DNA of 64,000 nucleotides from Eutypella sp. D-1 (lineage: Eukaryota; Ascomycota; Sordariomycetes; Xylariales; Diatrypaceae). Under the pieces are notes generated by a model, which searched no databases, had not been told where the DNA came from, and worked only from the letters and a program-made list of their open reading frames with translations. This document shows positions 33,001-46,227 of the stretch, one piece after another (positions within the stretch are counted from its first letter, which is position 1; each line of letters starts with the position of its first letter). The stretch is from positions 1,178,001 to 1,242,000 of the forward strand of contig JAJTTP010000008.1 of NCBI GenBank assembly GCA_023313575.1. Reading direction: 5' to 3'. The position numbers and the translations under genes are program-made.

Positions 33001-36000
33001 CTGCATGCCCGAGTCCCATCCTCGTACCTGAATGGCCCCTGGATTGGCTTGCGAACTTCCCTCACCAGAGTAGTTGGCAGGCTTGGTTTCCGGGTCCCAG
33101 GGCCAACCAAGGCGAGTCGAGGGGAGACGCGAGTGGGCGTAGGAAGAGTTACACTGGCACGAGGTGCAATTGCGACGATCCCACGGGGCGGGATGAGGCT
33201 CTTAAGGTATGACTTTACTCGCCGACAAGAAAAAATTGGATCCAATTTCATTTGTTTCATATTCTTCTTTTCCTTCTAAACTACGCCGCTATGTTGATGA
33301 TCCTTCCCGCCCACCGCCGTTTCCCGCTCCCCCCTTTCCAGATCTTCCTTCACGTCATCGTGTTGCCCGGCCTATCGATCTCATCCCTCACCGGCTCGCC
33401 TGAGATGCCCTTCTCACCGGGAATATTGGTACTGCCGCCCTCGACACCCACGTCCGTCAAGCCTGAATCTGAGGCAACCGGGGCCTCTCCGGGGGCATGC
33501 CCCTCTTTGTGCGCCGGCGCGTTGGGGGCGCCGAGGCCCTGAGCTATAATACAGGTGGGGAGGGTCTCAGGTCAGCTTGCCCGCTTTTTTTCTTTCCCAC
33601 TTACTATTTCTTCCTCTACTGTATTGTCCCGTGCTTCACCTATGACTCGATAACAGGGTATATGCTAGGTAAGTAGGTAGATATGTAGGGTAGATAAGTA
33701 GGTAAGTGCTCAGCTTCGCTCTCTTTTCGACATGATGTACATATGCACGTGGTAGGTAAGAGTGGGCGAGCAACCTCCCGGGGTGGCATTGCTTGGCATG
33801 GATTTGTGTGCGTTGTTTCGCCGTCGGTGTACGCTTCGCTCTTCGACCTCTCAGAGGGCGGGAAACGGGAAACCCAGGAAACCGTACTAAAATAAAGTAA
33901 AAAGACGGCGGATGTGGTGGTCCATGGGCAGAATGTGGAAGGAGGGGGTTTGAGTTGAGTTGAATCTCTTGTCTGCCTCAAACTCAGGCAGACACCGATA
34001 TGTGGGGTTCGTTGAATGCATTTGGCATGGTGGTGGTGGTTCTCTTTCTCTAAGTAATCTCTCTAGGTATGTCGCTTTTGCTCTCTCCCCCCACCACTCC
34101 TTCTCTAGTCTAGTATGCGAAGGACTAACTTGACGACAAACCATCCAACTCCTGATTAGACTTACCTGCAGCCTGTTTCTTCAGGAATGTGTCGCTGGCT
34201 GCGACTCCGTTCTGTCCTGGTGTCTTTGATGGCGCCATTTCGTGGGAATGTATTTACTTTAGCTCGTTCGGCCTAGTGTTGGGTCGGAGGGGTGCCTGGT
34301 GCCTGTGTAGTCTCGGAGCCTACGGTTGCTGTTGTTGGTGTTGGTATTGGTGTTGGTGTTGGATGGGTTTTTTTCGAATCGAGCTGATGTTGGAGCAAAG
34401 CCGGCAGGTAACTAAAGTTGTCTGAACACTAACTTAGGCAGTAAGTAAATGAGGATGAGTCGATTTGATTTACAGAAATGTTATTGTCTCTAATGTCCTT
34501 CAACAGCTAGGATAGGCGAAAAACGCCCCCTTTTCAACCTCGTCAGATATCGAGGACTATCCCGTGCAGAACAGACTACGTCACTCCAACGGTTTGGCGA
34601 GTTGGCGAAGCTCTGTTACAGGTCGTTGACATCATCCGGTCAGGGGCAGCGATCTCCACATCCCATCCATCACCAACGCGCATATACGGTCGATCCCGCC
34701 ATCTACGTATCGCTTGTCCTGTAATATACGCACGCACCTGTGAAACGGCGAGAGAACCTTATCGATTATGGCGCATATAACTTATATCTGACCTAAGGTG
34801 TACATGCATCATCTCGTCTGATCGCTTAATCGGTAATTGCGTTATACGGCGGATGCAGGTAGGTAGGGTGTAATTACTGTAATCGCGAAGAGCCGGGGGT
34901 GCCGTCGGGGGAACCTTAAGCGAACCTCCGTGGGATCGACCCCATGCCAGGTTGGTGAGTAATCATCCAACGACAGAAAATCTGAAATGATGTGTTTCCA
35001 GCGCATGGCCGCTTCTAGACGTTTTATTTCGAAATATACTAAGAATGGAATTCTCGATCGCTCATTTGCCCATTTCGTCTCGTGTGTGATAATGCACGAG
35101 TAGCCGGGCAGGCGGAGTCGAAAGTAAATGGCCCAACTTCAGGCCACTGACTCCGCTTGCCGGGTAGTTTAAGTATCGCTGAGCTGAGCACGAATTCATA
35201 CCGACGGGTCGTGGAGGCCGCCACATGTAATAAACCAACGGCATGCAGGTCCGCGGGGTATCAAGGAACAGGGGGACAACGAAGACACAACGGAGGGCGC
35301 AATCGCAAATATCGCCAGCGTCAAATCGGCCCGCTCCTTCGAAACTCATGGGGGCTGGCTGGCCCTGAATAGCATGAATAGCATAGCATAGCATAGTCGT
35401 AATTTGTAATTGCCGCCCCCCGCCCCTCCCGCCTCTCCCCCTTTTGACGGCAGCAGGAAGGGTGGGCCCGGGCCGCCTGCGGGTTGAAGTCCTTTTTCAC
35501 ATCTCCCGCCCATCCATCATGTCCAAATGCGAAACTCAACTCAGGGCCAAGTATATATATATATATATGTCATCGAACAAAGCAACGCCTATACACACGG
35601 AGAAAGTTACATAAGGTGGATATAATCCGTTTTCCCGTCGCTCAAGTAAAAAGTCAAGTCAAGTAAAAGGGCCCCTAACAACATCAGAAAGATCGCTGGT
35701 ACTCCTTAAATCCTTTCTCCTAAGCCTTTCCTTCCCTTTGCGCGGTCCCCCATTGCATGGCGCCGTTAAAAAAAAAGCTAACAAATAATGAGGGTATCTA
35801 AGGTATATATGTAAAAAGTTATGTATGTATGATTTTGGTCGAAAAACTCCGGGGCTTGCCTGCCTGCTTGCTTGCTTGCTTGCTTGCTTTGTTGTCTCGT
35901 CTTCTCAAAAATGCGCGAAGATCGTCGCTGGTACTGGAAAATGGCCGAGGTGATGCCTATATCCCACGTCACGTAGTAATCCCGTCTCATCCGTTCCTCG

Positions 36001-36107
36001 TCGGTGGACTATTGGTAAGTCATAAAACGTATTATATGTATCGAGACCAAATTCGAAGCAACACTCCGTTAGCGCTGGCCCCATTGCCCCGTCGCTTCCC
36101 CCGTCAC
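30060..36107. other. Long intergenic region, about 6 kb, with simple repeats
   Basis: No supported gene. The region holds many short words of the type CCTAGGTA and GTAGGTA, homopolymer runs (C-run near 32657), a GATGAT-type run near 32478–32493, and a TTGC-type run listed separately. A plus-strand frame at 33209–33540 is Pro-rich with in-frame stops and was not accepted. The left 300 bp are the likely promoter of the mannosyl-3-phosphoglycerate synthase gene. Confidence 0.45.
35854..35889. repeat. TTGC-type microsatellite
   Basis: About nine imperfect copies of the tetramer CTTG/TTGC in tandem, in the 3' flank of the large Zn2Cys6 regulator gene. Confidence 0.8.
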
Positions 36108-39100
36108 TCAACCAATACCAGGATCCGGGTAGAAGCCCAGCACGTCGTTTGGAAAGTATTCGCCGAACCAGCTCATCATCTCGTTCTGCTCGAAGCTCGT
36201 GAGATGCTGCTGGATGTCCGTCTCGTTGTCGTACGTGAGCAGGTGCAGGCTCGAGCCCGCGGGACCGCCGAGGTACGAGTACCCGCTCGATGCCAGCCCG
36301 CTGCCGCTCTGCGCGAAATTGGACGGGCCGGTGCCGTCGGGGGGCGAATACACCGACGCCACAGCGGATGTGGCGCTCGAGCTATTGGCGGGGTTGCCGT
36401 TGTTGATCTGCGGTGTGCTCGTCGGTGATGCTCTGGACGTATATTCGAACCCTGACGATTGCTGAGAGGTGGGGGAGAACGCTGCCGTGCCGCCGGTCAC
36501 TGTTTCTTGCGAGGCTACGCCTACGCTCTGCAGCCTTGAATTAGGCGACGAAGGGGATTTGAGCGCCTCCTCTGCCGGTGAACCAGCGAACTTCGGCAGT
36601 GACTTTCCTGACATTGATGCATTCGATACTCGGGGCTGGGCGTGGTGAACTGAGTGCCGTAGCGCCGACGTGTTGGGTTGTGGATACGGCGAGGCGGGCG
36701 GATACATCGTCGTCTCTGGTAAGCTCTGCCTAATGGGGTCGTATATCATGTTTCCGGGCGGCGTTCCTACGGATGTGGATGTTGATGGCTGCTGGGGGTG
36801 TGTGGTAGGACCGTGTGCTACGGGGTTCTGAAAAAGCAGCGTTAGGCTTGAATTAGGTGAGTTGGTCGTCCCTGTTAGTGACCATGCCAAGGGCGGTCCG
36901 GTGTCGGGTATTGGCGATGTCATATATTCCGCATTCATTCCTATCCGGCGGATTGCGCTCGTTTGCCGGGTGCGTTTCGTGCTTTCGTATTCCTCTATTG
37001 TGTAGGTCTCGCAATCCCATATGCCTTCAGACTTCTGGTCTAATGCGTTGAGGATGTACCGGACACCACCCCAATACTCCTGCATCTGCTTCAAAGCTTT
37101 GTAGCATGCCTGGTAGTTCTGGTTCGCGGCTGACGCCAGCAACAGATGCCTTGTTGTGGATTTGTTGATTCCCGTGCCATTTTTCTGTTGGCGCTTCATG
37201 GCTTGAGTTTTAGAATCGACCTGATTTACATCACTGGACTCCGGATGAGACCCATTCGCAACGGACTCCATGAGAAATGCATTTGCGGCGATGTATATGG
37301 GTTGTGACGTAAAAGGGTTGCCTATGAAGCACCGTGGGTCGATCAACTCAGCGAATGCGAGGATGTCGGCAATGGTCTTAGCACTGGACATTGACAGCTC
37401 CCGGCTATGGGGCTTCAGTTGATGCATCCGATTAACCGTGCCGTGCCTTGTTAGTAGAGTCGGCTGATGCAGAACAATAATCAAAGCGTGAAACCAGACA
37501 TGTAGTAGGATGAATATGCTGCCCTGACCATGTTTGACGTACGCCTGGAAGTTGTTGGCATCAAACCGTAACCTTGGATCCGTTCTTTGATGAAGCTTAG
37601 TGAGTTCGCTTTCCATCAATGTGAGCTTTTGTAGCTTGTCCTGAGTGAGATCATTGGCGTGCCCAATCTTATTCAGCAGATCGGACACCCTTCCGTAGAG
37701 ACGAACGATCTGGTAGAGCAGTGGTACGGGGTCAGGCCATCCCGAGAATGGATCAACGGCAGACTTAGGGAGGTCCAGCTCAAGGTCATCATCCTTAAGG
37801 GTGACCGGACGGCCGGTGCCAGACGAAATGACGCGATCAAGAAAGAAGACGGCCCATAACGTGTCAATCCGCTCCTGTTCTACCTCCTTCTGCTCTTGAG
37901 GACTTAACGTATCCACATCGTCAGGCTTGACCTGGGCAGCGTCTTCATTGCCCGACTTCCTATCAATCGGGCGAGTATACCAAGGGTCTTTGTCGCCCTG
38001 GTACCGGATGCCATCCTCTTTGGTGAGACCCAGGTCGACAGCCATACGGATGGCTATACCGAGGTACATCCATAAAGCGCTGTCCTGATCGGCGCCAAAG
38101 CCATCATAGGCCATGAGAAGACAAGCCTGAACAGCCGAGACGGAAGGACAGGGGAAAGTGTCAACTACGGCAGCTTTGGCACGTTGTGAATAGACGGAGC
38201 CATACTCCGACTTAGCCAGCTTACCCTCATTCCATTTCTTGAAAAGGGGTATCTCGGAAAACCGGGCCGCGAGCGCGCATACGGCATCGACCAGTATCGG
38301 CTCAACACGCTTCTCCTGAACCATCCTAGGGAACTTATTGCGATTGAGGAAAGGGTAGTTGCTCCCCAGATGGATGAAGAAGGTATTGACAAGATCGAGA
38401 ATGATGGGATGGACGGGATTCGAATCGTTCAGGTCGTATATGGGCATGTCGTCCAGATGGCCAAGTTCGCTGTCAACAGGTAAAGAGCTCATGAAACCGG
38501 TGTACGTGGAATTCGAACCCGGTGAGGTAGCGGACATGGAGCCCGTCCTCCTATCACGGACCTTGACGACCATCTGCTTGAAACCGGGTACAATGGCGGT
38601 CGGGCCAAAGTACCTGAAATAAGGGACCCGGTGGCTTTCATTATGGTGTTGTGAGGAGCGACTGGTGGTACTGTGGCCATCTTCGGTCGAGAATGACGGG
38701 TGGCGCGGATTCGTCGGCCTTCGGACTAGGTTCGGCGAGCGTGATTGCGATTGCGGTTGCGACTGAGTCTGGGAGGGCTGGTCGTCCCAATCCATCTTCT
38801 CCGGTTTCACGGGCGTGGTACAGATCGCATAGTCGTGGGGCGTCTCGAGGACCTGGCGCGTTCCTGGGTCATCGTCTGCGAAGTCGGTATGTTTTCCTCT
38901 CGCGTTCTTATGTCTAGACTGCTTATGGTCGAGTTCCTGGTCATCCTCTACGAATTCGTCCTCGTCGACGTCGGCACGCGATCCCATAGGGTCAATGGCA
39001 ACACCGCCCTCAGCTCCATTGGTGTCCTTCTTCTTATCAGTCGCATCAGAATAACCCAGACACACGTGGCCATTCTTCGTACACGTGGAACATGTTGGAT

Positions 39101-39677
39101 GCTCGCCGGCGCATCTTGTCTTCCTTTTACGACATGTCAAGCAGCTACATGCGTCTTAAAAGTCAGCTTGCCAGTCGCAAACGTGTTCTGCCGCCTCGTT
39201 TTTTTCTTCTCTTTTTTTTCTTTTTTTAAAATGATTTGCTGCGAGATGCGCTTGCTCTTGCTCTGCTTGAAAATTCAGGTGTCCGTCTGGGTGAAAGAGC
39301 CAAATAGCCACCACATCCATGCATAACACGGTTGTACAGCACCTCCAGCACTCAAATACAGGGGGAAGAGGGGTGGGAGGGAAGAGAAGAAGCTGCTCTC
39401 CACATGGACACGGAGGACACGACGGATACGGAGGACACGGAGGACACGGAAGCACAGAGGCAGTGGAGGGACAATTTAGTGGCACATAGGGCACAAAAGC
39501 ACCGGGGAAAAGCACCGGGGAAAAGCAAACATGGCATAAGCAACGAGAGAGGTTATGTTCTTACGCAGCATTAATCCTCCTCCGTTTAGTAGGCGGATGG
39601 CCTTGGTTATTAACGAATCGGATCTGTTTCGGGGCGGGCAACACTTCGGAACTATTATTAACGACCGTCGCCATCAT
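36108..39677 (-). CDS. Large Zn2Cys6 transcription factor (fungal_trans type)
   Basis: Two exons (39677–39565, 39144–36108) give 1,049 residues; the 420-nt intron interrupts the protein just before the zinc cluster. Exon 1 encodes a short head ending KRRRINA, and the join gives A-C-LTCRKRKTRC. The cluster is C-x2-C-x6-C-x5-C-x2-C-x6-C, complete (residues about 39–66), preceded by a basic nuclear-localisation-like stretch. The middle holds the fungal_trans region: LVNTFFIHLGSNYPFLNR, LWMYLGIAIRMAVDLGLTK and RIDTLWAVFFLDRVISSGTG. A long Ser/Pro/Thr-rich C-terminus is probably an activation region and ends YFPNDVLGFYPDPGIG. Such proteins bind CGG-type sites and control metabolism or development. 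Target genes are unknown. The gene is flanked by about 6 kb (3') and 4 kb (5') without genes. Two adjacent ATGs start exon 1. Confidence 0.92.
39406..39452. repeat. GGACACGGA-type minisatellite inside an intron
   Basis: About five imperfect tandem copies of a 9-bp unit (GGACACGGA, GGACACGAC, GGATACGGA) lie within the first intron of the large Zn2Cys6 regulator gene and help explain the intron's 420-nt length. Confidence 0.75.
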
Positions 39678-42600
39678 GGGCCCTCCTCGTCTCTGGCTAT
39701 CTGGCGGCTCCTTGGAACTTGAAGGGGATACACTCGACGACGGAAAAAGAGGCGCCCCATTAAAGATTCATGGTGATGACGAGTGCGCCAATGATCCAGT
39801 TTAACGAGATGAAGCGAAGTGATGTTGTTTGGCCGAGTAAGAAATGTTGAATAGGACTCGGATTCGAAATGCCCAAGCTGTTTGGATGGGGGGGGGGGTG
39901 TGGGGCGGTGTTCTTCCTAAGAGCCCAAAGGGTGTGGTTGAGTGTGAGATATTCCACCCTGTAGGTATTCCAGTGGAGTTTGCAGTTAGTTGTGTGGTTG
40001 TGGTAGCGGTGGCTGGCTGTCCAGCTGGCTGGCTGGCTACGTAAGTCCAGGTATTTGGTGATTCGTACGAAGGCGATTGTTCCAAGGCTTCAAGGTTAGA
40101 TTATTTGTTCCAACCCTAGAAGGTTTCCGAGGATTCCAAGATTCCGAGGATTATGATGGTGGCTACCTAAGTAGGTAGGTAAGTAAGGTAGATGGATATG
40201 TACGAAGTATGTATAAGCATGTATAAGTATGTATTGTAACTAAACCACTTCAGATGGTGTGGGTGGTGTCTGTGTGGGTGGGTGTGTGGGAAGGACAGAG
40301 AGACTGGAGAGTCCAGTATTGGGGTATTCGAATTCGAGTCCGAATGCTGCTATGATCAGCTAGCTACCTCTTCTCTACTACCCGGACTTGGGGAAAACCC
40401 TTTGATAGAATGATTGGTAATCTAGATTTCCTTTTTTTGTTTTGTTCTTCCTGATTTTTCGTCTCTTGTGCTGGGATGGGGATTGCTAAAGATAGCGACG
40501 AGAAGACACGAGAAGTCTTGACCAGGAGCTTAGAGCAACGGATGTAAACGAAGGCATTGCCATCGGAGCCCAACAAAAAGGGAAAGAAATGGAATGGTTC
40601 GTAAAAGGGGGCCGGGGGGGTGAGGGAAGGACGAAACAATCAATTCAGATAAAAGGGGACAGGGAATTGGGGGGGAGGAAGTAGAGGAAAGGAAGATGCA
40701 CTTGCGACGTGTAATAATGTAAGGAGGTCAGCCGGTAGCTATTAGAAAACAGCTATTAGTTGAAATTATTTGTGATGGTTTGGTAACATCGTGAAGGTTG
40801 TGTGGGCGCAGAAAGTTGCAGAGGGCGTTCCAAGTTTAGGGGGCTTTTCTGGGGGGAGGGGGGGGTGGTGGTTGGCTTCGGGACATTTGGGCAACTTCCA
40901 TAGGTAATGCTAGGTACCTACGCAATGTAAGTACCTACATAGTAGTTAGTATATAAATGAGGGAGGGGAGGGTACCTAAGTACACGAAATCCGTGGGGAC
41001 TAGGTACCAGTACCTACCGGTGGACAACACTAATGTACTGTACCTACACAAGTCGAACATTTGGACGGATCTTCCACCCGATGATCTGCCATGGAAGGTT
41101 CCTAGACTTCCAAGTTCCCCCCCCAAGTCTGCGCTGTCGGGTTTGCGATGATAAGTCCAGCGCTATTTTCAAGCTTGACGAATTAGAGCAACTTCTCCAG
41201 TGGCCACATGAAAGGGCAAAAAAGCCACCTGGGCTTTGGCTGGGGCAATGTCAAATCCCTCCAATTTTGTGGGGTCTCTACCTGTAGGTACTTAACCAGT
41301 GTATCACCAGTACAACCCTTTACGATGGATACATCCCATCCTCTTCCACCTACAGTGACATCTGGGGCAACCTGGCACCAATGCGGGGGAAAAAAGAGAG
41401 CTACCTGCTACGTACAACACACATAAGCATGGATACATGCCTGCCTACTGTACCCTAGGTAAGTAGGCATGTACTCCTGCTTTTTAAAGCACTTGCGTGG
41501 CTAATAGGGGCAAAGGGGGGGTCCGACTCCAAAACGTTCAATGGCTGTTTTCTCGTGGTCGTCGTCATCATCACCGACCGTTAAGAAGTTGAAAAAAAAT
41601 TAACCTGGTAAAACAGGGTTAGGGCCTGTTTCTTCCCCAGATTGCAAAATTAGAAACGTGTTCCAGCCTAGGACGATCAGCCCATAACTTGTAACTAGTA
41701 AGTGTCTATCTAGAACTCTCTAGGGTACGCTCTTTGCAGAGAGAGAGATATGTATAATAGGTATTACTTGCGTGTTGTACGTAACATAGCATAACCTCCT
41801 AGATATCGTAGTTGAGACCGTCGAATCCCCGAGCTCCCGCCGTCGAGTACCGTGCCTAGATCCCGTTCGCGGCGGGTTTTGTTCTGTCGAGCCGTGGAAA
41901 GTTCCGATACCCTGTAAGTATTAATAATAATGTCTCTGCTATGGACTCCCATGGTGAATCGTTATTCGTCACTCCTCGAAGTCAGATGCGTGGGCGCGCG
42001 GGCGGGCGAGTCCTACCTGGGTTAAGTCAGTACGTACTTCATTAACGATGTGCTATGAGTTCATAAGGAATATCGAATACCTAACAAATGCTCGACTCCT
42101 CTCTGCTCCTATGTATGAACCCCTTCCAGATCCCCTGACGCAGCAGCTTGTAAAGGGAGTATATGTAAGACGAAAAAGTAGGTAGGCTGGTAACAAATCG
42201 CCGATTGCCGTCATAGGTATGGTTTGCCATCGAAAGGGGAGCTTTCCCCTCCCTCCCTCCACCACTATGTATGTAGTGGTAGATCTACTTGTGCGCGCAC
42301 ATATATATATATATATATATATATACTTGTGGATATATACGTAGGCATGTATATATATACAATCCACGTGCACGTATACCCCGTATAATATGTCTGTCTA
42401 GAACCACTACCACGACATGGCATTGCAGGACGGCTCAGCCCGCGCGTCCTCGTCGATGCGGTGGAGCGAACTTGCACCAGGCAACTCGTAACGCGATGTA
42501 ATCGGATACTTGCCTGCCTAGGTAAAATTACTTCCTTAGTCAGTCAGCCATGTGTCCCTGCTTCAAGTTGTCCGTCGCACGCTGCGTGTGTGTTTTCGAG

Positions 42601-43937
42601 GCGCCACGCCAACCTCCGTCTAACTCCGCGCGCACACCTTTTGCCCAATATCTCAGATGTCTGTATACTTGTACAAGTGAAGTGGAAGGACAACCTACAT
42701 ACGGATCACCCAGATCTGTCGAGGGATTGGCCGGCAAATATTCGGGGGGCGGCGGCCGCGGGTGCGATGGGAAATTGGGCACCCTGCAGTAAGTAGAGTG
42801 AGCTATATACATTCCGCGGTAATATGTGGCCCGCAGAATAGAGCCGGACGTCTATGTAGCGTTGCACTGAGTACGTTGGAAGGTCACACACAATCGCTGA
42901 GATGGGCAAGGCGGGGTGATCGGTTGCCAGGCTTTGAGGAGGAGGGGGGGAGAGCTTATACTGCCTAGGTGCGTGCCACCCCCATCGGCACATGTCGTCG
43001 ATCTTAAGAGGGGGACCATCACTGCCCCTACTTAGACCTCTCACACTCACTCGGGTAGTTAGTTTAGTAAGTCAGTCACTCAGTCACTGGAACACAGGAC
43101 GACTAGTCGAGGATGAGCACGCCGCTTCTATCTTCGGCACCCGGCTGCCTGTCTGGAACAAGCGTTCTCTGTCTCAGAAACCAGTTCGTTTACCTAGTAC
43201 GGCGATGGCAGTGTGGTGGGGAACGGGGTATAGAGAAAACGTGCGCGGGCAGGGCAACTCTACGGGGAAAATCAACAGCCTAAAATAAACCGGCACCGAC
43301 CATGGGCTGAGACCATCATCACACATCCATTTTTGGTAATATGTACCCAGCTAATAAAACCAAATCCAAGTAATGCAATAAGTTACATATTCGGCCTTAT
43401 GTATGTACATTATTTCCAATTTTCCTTTTTTCGCTACTCTTGCTTTTCTTTCTATTTCCCCTTCCCTATCGCTATGAGTTGAGCCAGTGCTCGGTAAAAT
43501 CAATGTGCTTGTGTGGCTGGGATTGGTCAAGGCCTGGAAACCCATATATTATCTTACCTCTCCTCCCCCAGGTGACGGTCAGTCATTGGCCAATATGTGT
43601 GTATGTATGTACATCGGGATCCATTGGTCCTCCTCAAGACCAGTGCGGTGCAAGATACAACGTTAGTCGGGGGGCGGGGAATGTAGGCACGGCGCCATTC
43701 TGGTAGCTGCTATCCTGTGGTGATGATGTGGGATAGCTACTGCTCCAGGACCATGCCCATGCCGGCGAAGAACCCGGCATCGGGAAAGTAAAGCTTACAT
43801 GAGCGGCTCGTGCGACCGTCGTGGCACGGGGGTGCGATGAGCCCGCTGGCATTATCGGCACCGCGCCGGGCTGGGCCGCAGCAAACCGATATAACAGGCC
43901 AGTGTGTTGTGCATTCAGCAGCGGCGTGACGCCGGGC
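39678..43937. other. Long 5' flank of the Zn2Cys6 gene, no genes
   Basis: About 4.3 kb without a supported gene. It is rich in short palindromic words (TAGGTACCTA near 40910, CTAGGTACC near 41001, CCTAGGTAAGTAGG near 41452), G-runs and two AT microsatellites. A long upstream region like this is common for fungal regulators of development, but no specific binding sites can be assigned. Confidence 0.45.
42301..42325. repeat. (AT)n microsatellite
   Basis: Twelve AT units in an unbroken run, followed by further TATA-rich sequence up to about 42360. Confidence 0.9.
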
Positions 43938-46227
43938 TCATCCGAACACGATGTTCACGCCGAGGTCGGCGCTGATGCTGCGCCAGAGGTCAGCGGGTGT
44001 CGCTTCGGCGGCAGCCGCCGCATCGGGCTCGGCGGTCGCAAGGTCGAGCCGCGCCCAGACCTCGCAGACCACGTTCCAGGCCTGCTCGATGTTGGTCATG
44101 CCCTGGCGCTTCTCGATCTCCGCGAAGGCGCGCTCGGCGAGGGCGCGGTCGCCGGCGCCCATGGCCTCGCAGGCCGCGACGAAGAGCGGCCAGAGCAGCG
44201 CGCCCATCGGGCCCCGGTGGGTCGTCGTCTCCACGCAGTGGTGCAGCGCCGCGTGCGCGTGCTTCTGCACCTGCGCGTGCCCCGGCGCGTACCCGTAGAT
44301 CGTGCGGTACAGGTACACGAACGCGCTGTGCCGGTACGCCATGGCGTTGCTGAGGATCGACTGCAGCCGCGATCGGTCCGGCATCTCGAACCCGTTTACC
44401 CCTTGGATCGTGCCGTCCTCCCGCACGTATGTGTTCGGCGGTAGGCACGGCTGCCACTGCGCGAGCGCCGCCTCGATCGCTTGCGACGTCGTCTCGAACT
44501 CCGTCTTCAGGACAGCGGCCTTCGTTCCTTGATTGCTTGTCCGCGCCGCCTTCTCCAGTTCCTGCTTTAGCGACAGCAGGTTTGACAAGCGGTGCATGAT
44601 GGGCCACAGCGTTGTAGCCATGCCGAGCAGCGTGTCCACAGTGCTCAATGGCGAGGATACGGGACTGTCGAGCGGGAACGGCATCAGGCAGCCGGCGGCT
44701 GGAGCCGTTGAGAGCGGGGCCGTACCGAGAGATAATGCCGTTATGACATCGTAGAATCGGAAGGCCTGATCCCTGGTTAGTATAGCTACAGGTTTGGGAA
44801 GCGCAATGGATAGTAGCCTACGCGTTCTAGGAAGGAGGTGGTATGGTTCGACTCCTGAGACGAGTTCATGATAGTAAGTGCACCTTTAAGGTGCCCGTCG
44901 ACGATATTTGTCCGCCCGCGTTGGACGAGCTAGGTTTCTCTGTATTAGATCGGATAGGCCCTAGATATTGGCCAGGGAGGGGTGGAAGCGGGGCTCGAGC
45001 TTACCACTTCGTAATATACCAGCAACATTATGGCAGCCAATAATTCGTTTTTGTTGACCCCGTCCTCACGTTGAATGAGCCTTGCTAAGTCCTGAATGGC
45101 CCGGTTGTGGAACACTAAGGACTTCTCCCCGGCATCCAGCCCGCGGTATTCCATATGCGCACTAGCCAGTGCGTAAACGGCATTGAGCACGGGCGAGCTC
45201 TGATGGGCGAGGGGCAGCACTAACTGCTGGAAGGGGTTCCCAGACTCCTCCCTAAACACGATCAGGTGCGACAGCACGTTGCAGAAGTGGTCGACCAGCG
45301 CTCGCCTATTCGGCTGCTCCGAGAACTCCGAGAAGACCGGTATGTGGAATTCGAGTATGGGTGATACCACGGGAGAGGGCGCGATCATGGCGAGGTCCGG
45401 CGGCAGGGATCGCGGTTGTGTTAGGACGCTACTGCTGGAGTCCCGCCGTACTAGGTCTGTCGATTGGTGATTATCGTCGTCTCCGCCGTGCTGGACCGTC
45501 CAGTCGAACACTATGGGATTAACGGGAGAGAGCACCGCATCGACGGTGCTAGAACACACGAAAACCGAATTATCATTTAAAGCGCTTTGGGTATTGTGAC
45601 CAAAAACCGTCTCGCACACATCGTCGTCATCGTCGTCGCCGTCATCATCTTGTCGCCATCGATCTATCTCCGCCGTGGCCGGCGCGGGGTCGGTATGTGT
45701 CCGTACAGGTTCATCTGGGGGCGATTCGGATTTCGGTTCACGTTTCCTTCGTTGTCGTGGTTTTACGGCTTCGTACGTACATTCGATGCCCTTCTCGATG
45801 CATCGCGCGCACTGCGGGCGCTGTTCGTTACATTTCTTTTTCTGATTTCAGGGGCCAGATGTTAAAACGTATTCCTCGCCGACAACCAAAACAGACGAGA
45901 CGAAAATAGTTACGAAGACATGCGTACTTTGTCCTTGCTACATTTGTGCCGGGGATTTCGTCAGGTTAACCGTTCATTGTAAGCGGTCGAGGCCGAGGCA
46001 GAGTCCGGATCGACATACCAAAATGTGCAACCTGAAGGCATACGCACGTATCATTAGCTACATGTCTATAGCAGTGCAGGGGTCGTTTGCAGCACAAATA
46101 CGAGGATGGTTAAGGAGCAAATGCGCCCTCGAAATAAGAGCAATAACTTTGTCGGTTTACAAGACTAACCTGCTCGAGAGCGCCTTTTCGGCACCTTGGG
46201 CGGTGCGAGCCTCGTATACAGCAACAT
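43938..46227 (-). CDS. Zn2Cys6 transcription factor with micro-exon-split zinc cluster
   Basis: Six exons (46227–46170, 46031–46019, 45937–45928, 45841–45005, 44929–44822, 44765–43938) join in phase to 617 residues. Exon 1 gives [19 protein letters not shown]; exons 2 (13 nt) and 3 (10 nt) supply G-C-TF-C-KDK; exon 4 continues [14 protein letters not shown] and [11 protein letters not shown]. The full pattern C-x2-C-x6-C-x5-C-x2-C-x6-C is restored only when both micro-exons are used. The C-terminal half matches the Fungal_trans_2 type: [48 protein letters not shown], and [19 protein letters not shown] across an intron. An Ala/Glu-rich GC-rich end follows. It is a nuclear regulator with unknown targets. 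GC content of the last exon is far higher than that of its flanks. Confidence 0.85.

Noticed and set aside
33209..33540. Pro-rich plus-strand frame with PIDLIPHRLA
   Set aside because: In-frame stops follow, frame use is inconsistent and no family is recognised; simple C-rich DNA explains it.
43990..44607. 205-codon minus-strand frame rich in Arg/Ala
   Set aside because: It is an out-of-frame shadow of the GC-rich last exon of the second Zn2Cys6 regulator.
45890..45925. CFGCRR read just upstream of the main exon of the second Zn2Cys6 regulator as its first cysteine pair
   Set aside because: It lacks a usable donor and gives the wrong spacing to the third cysteine; the micro-exon model gives exact spacing and phase.
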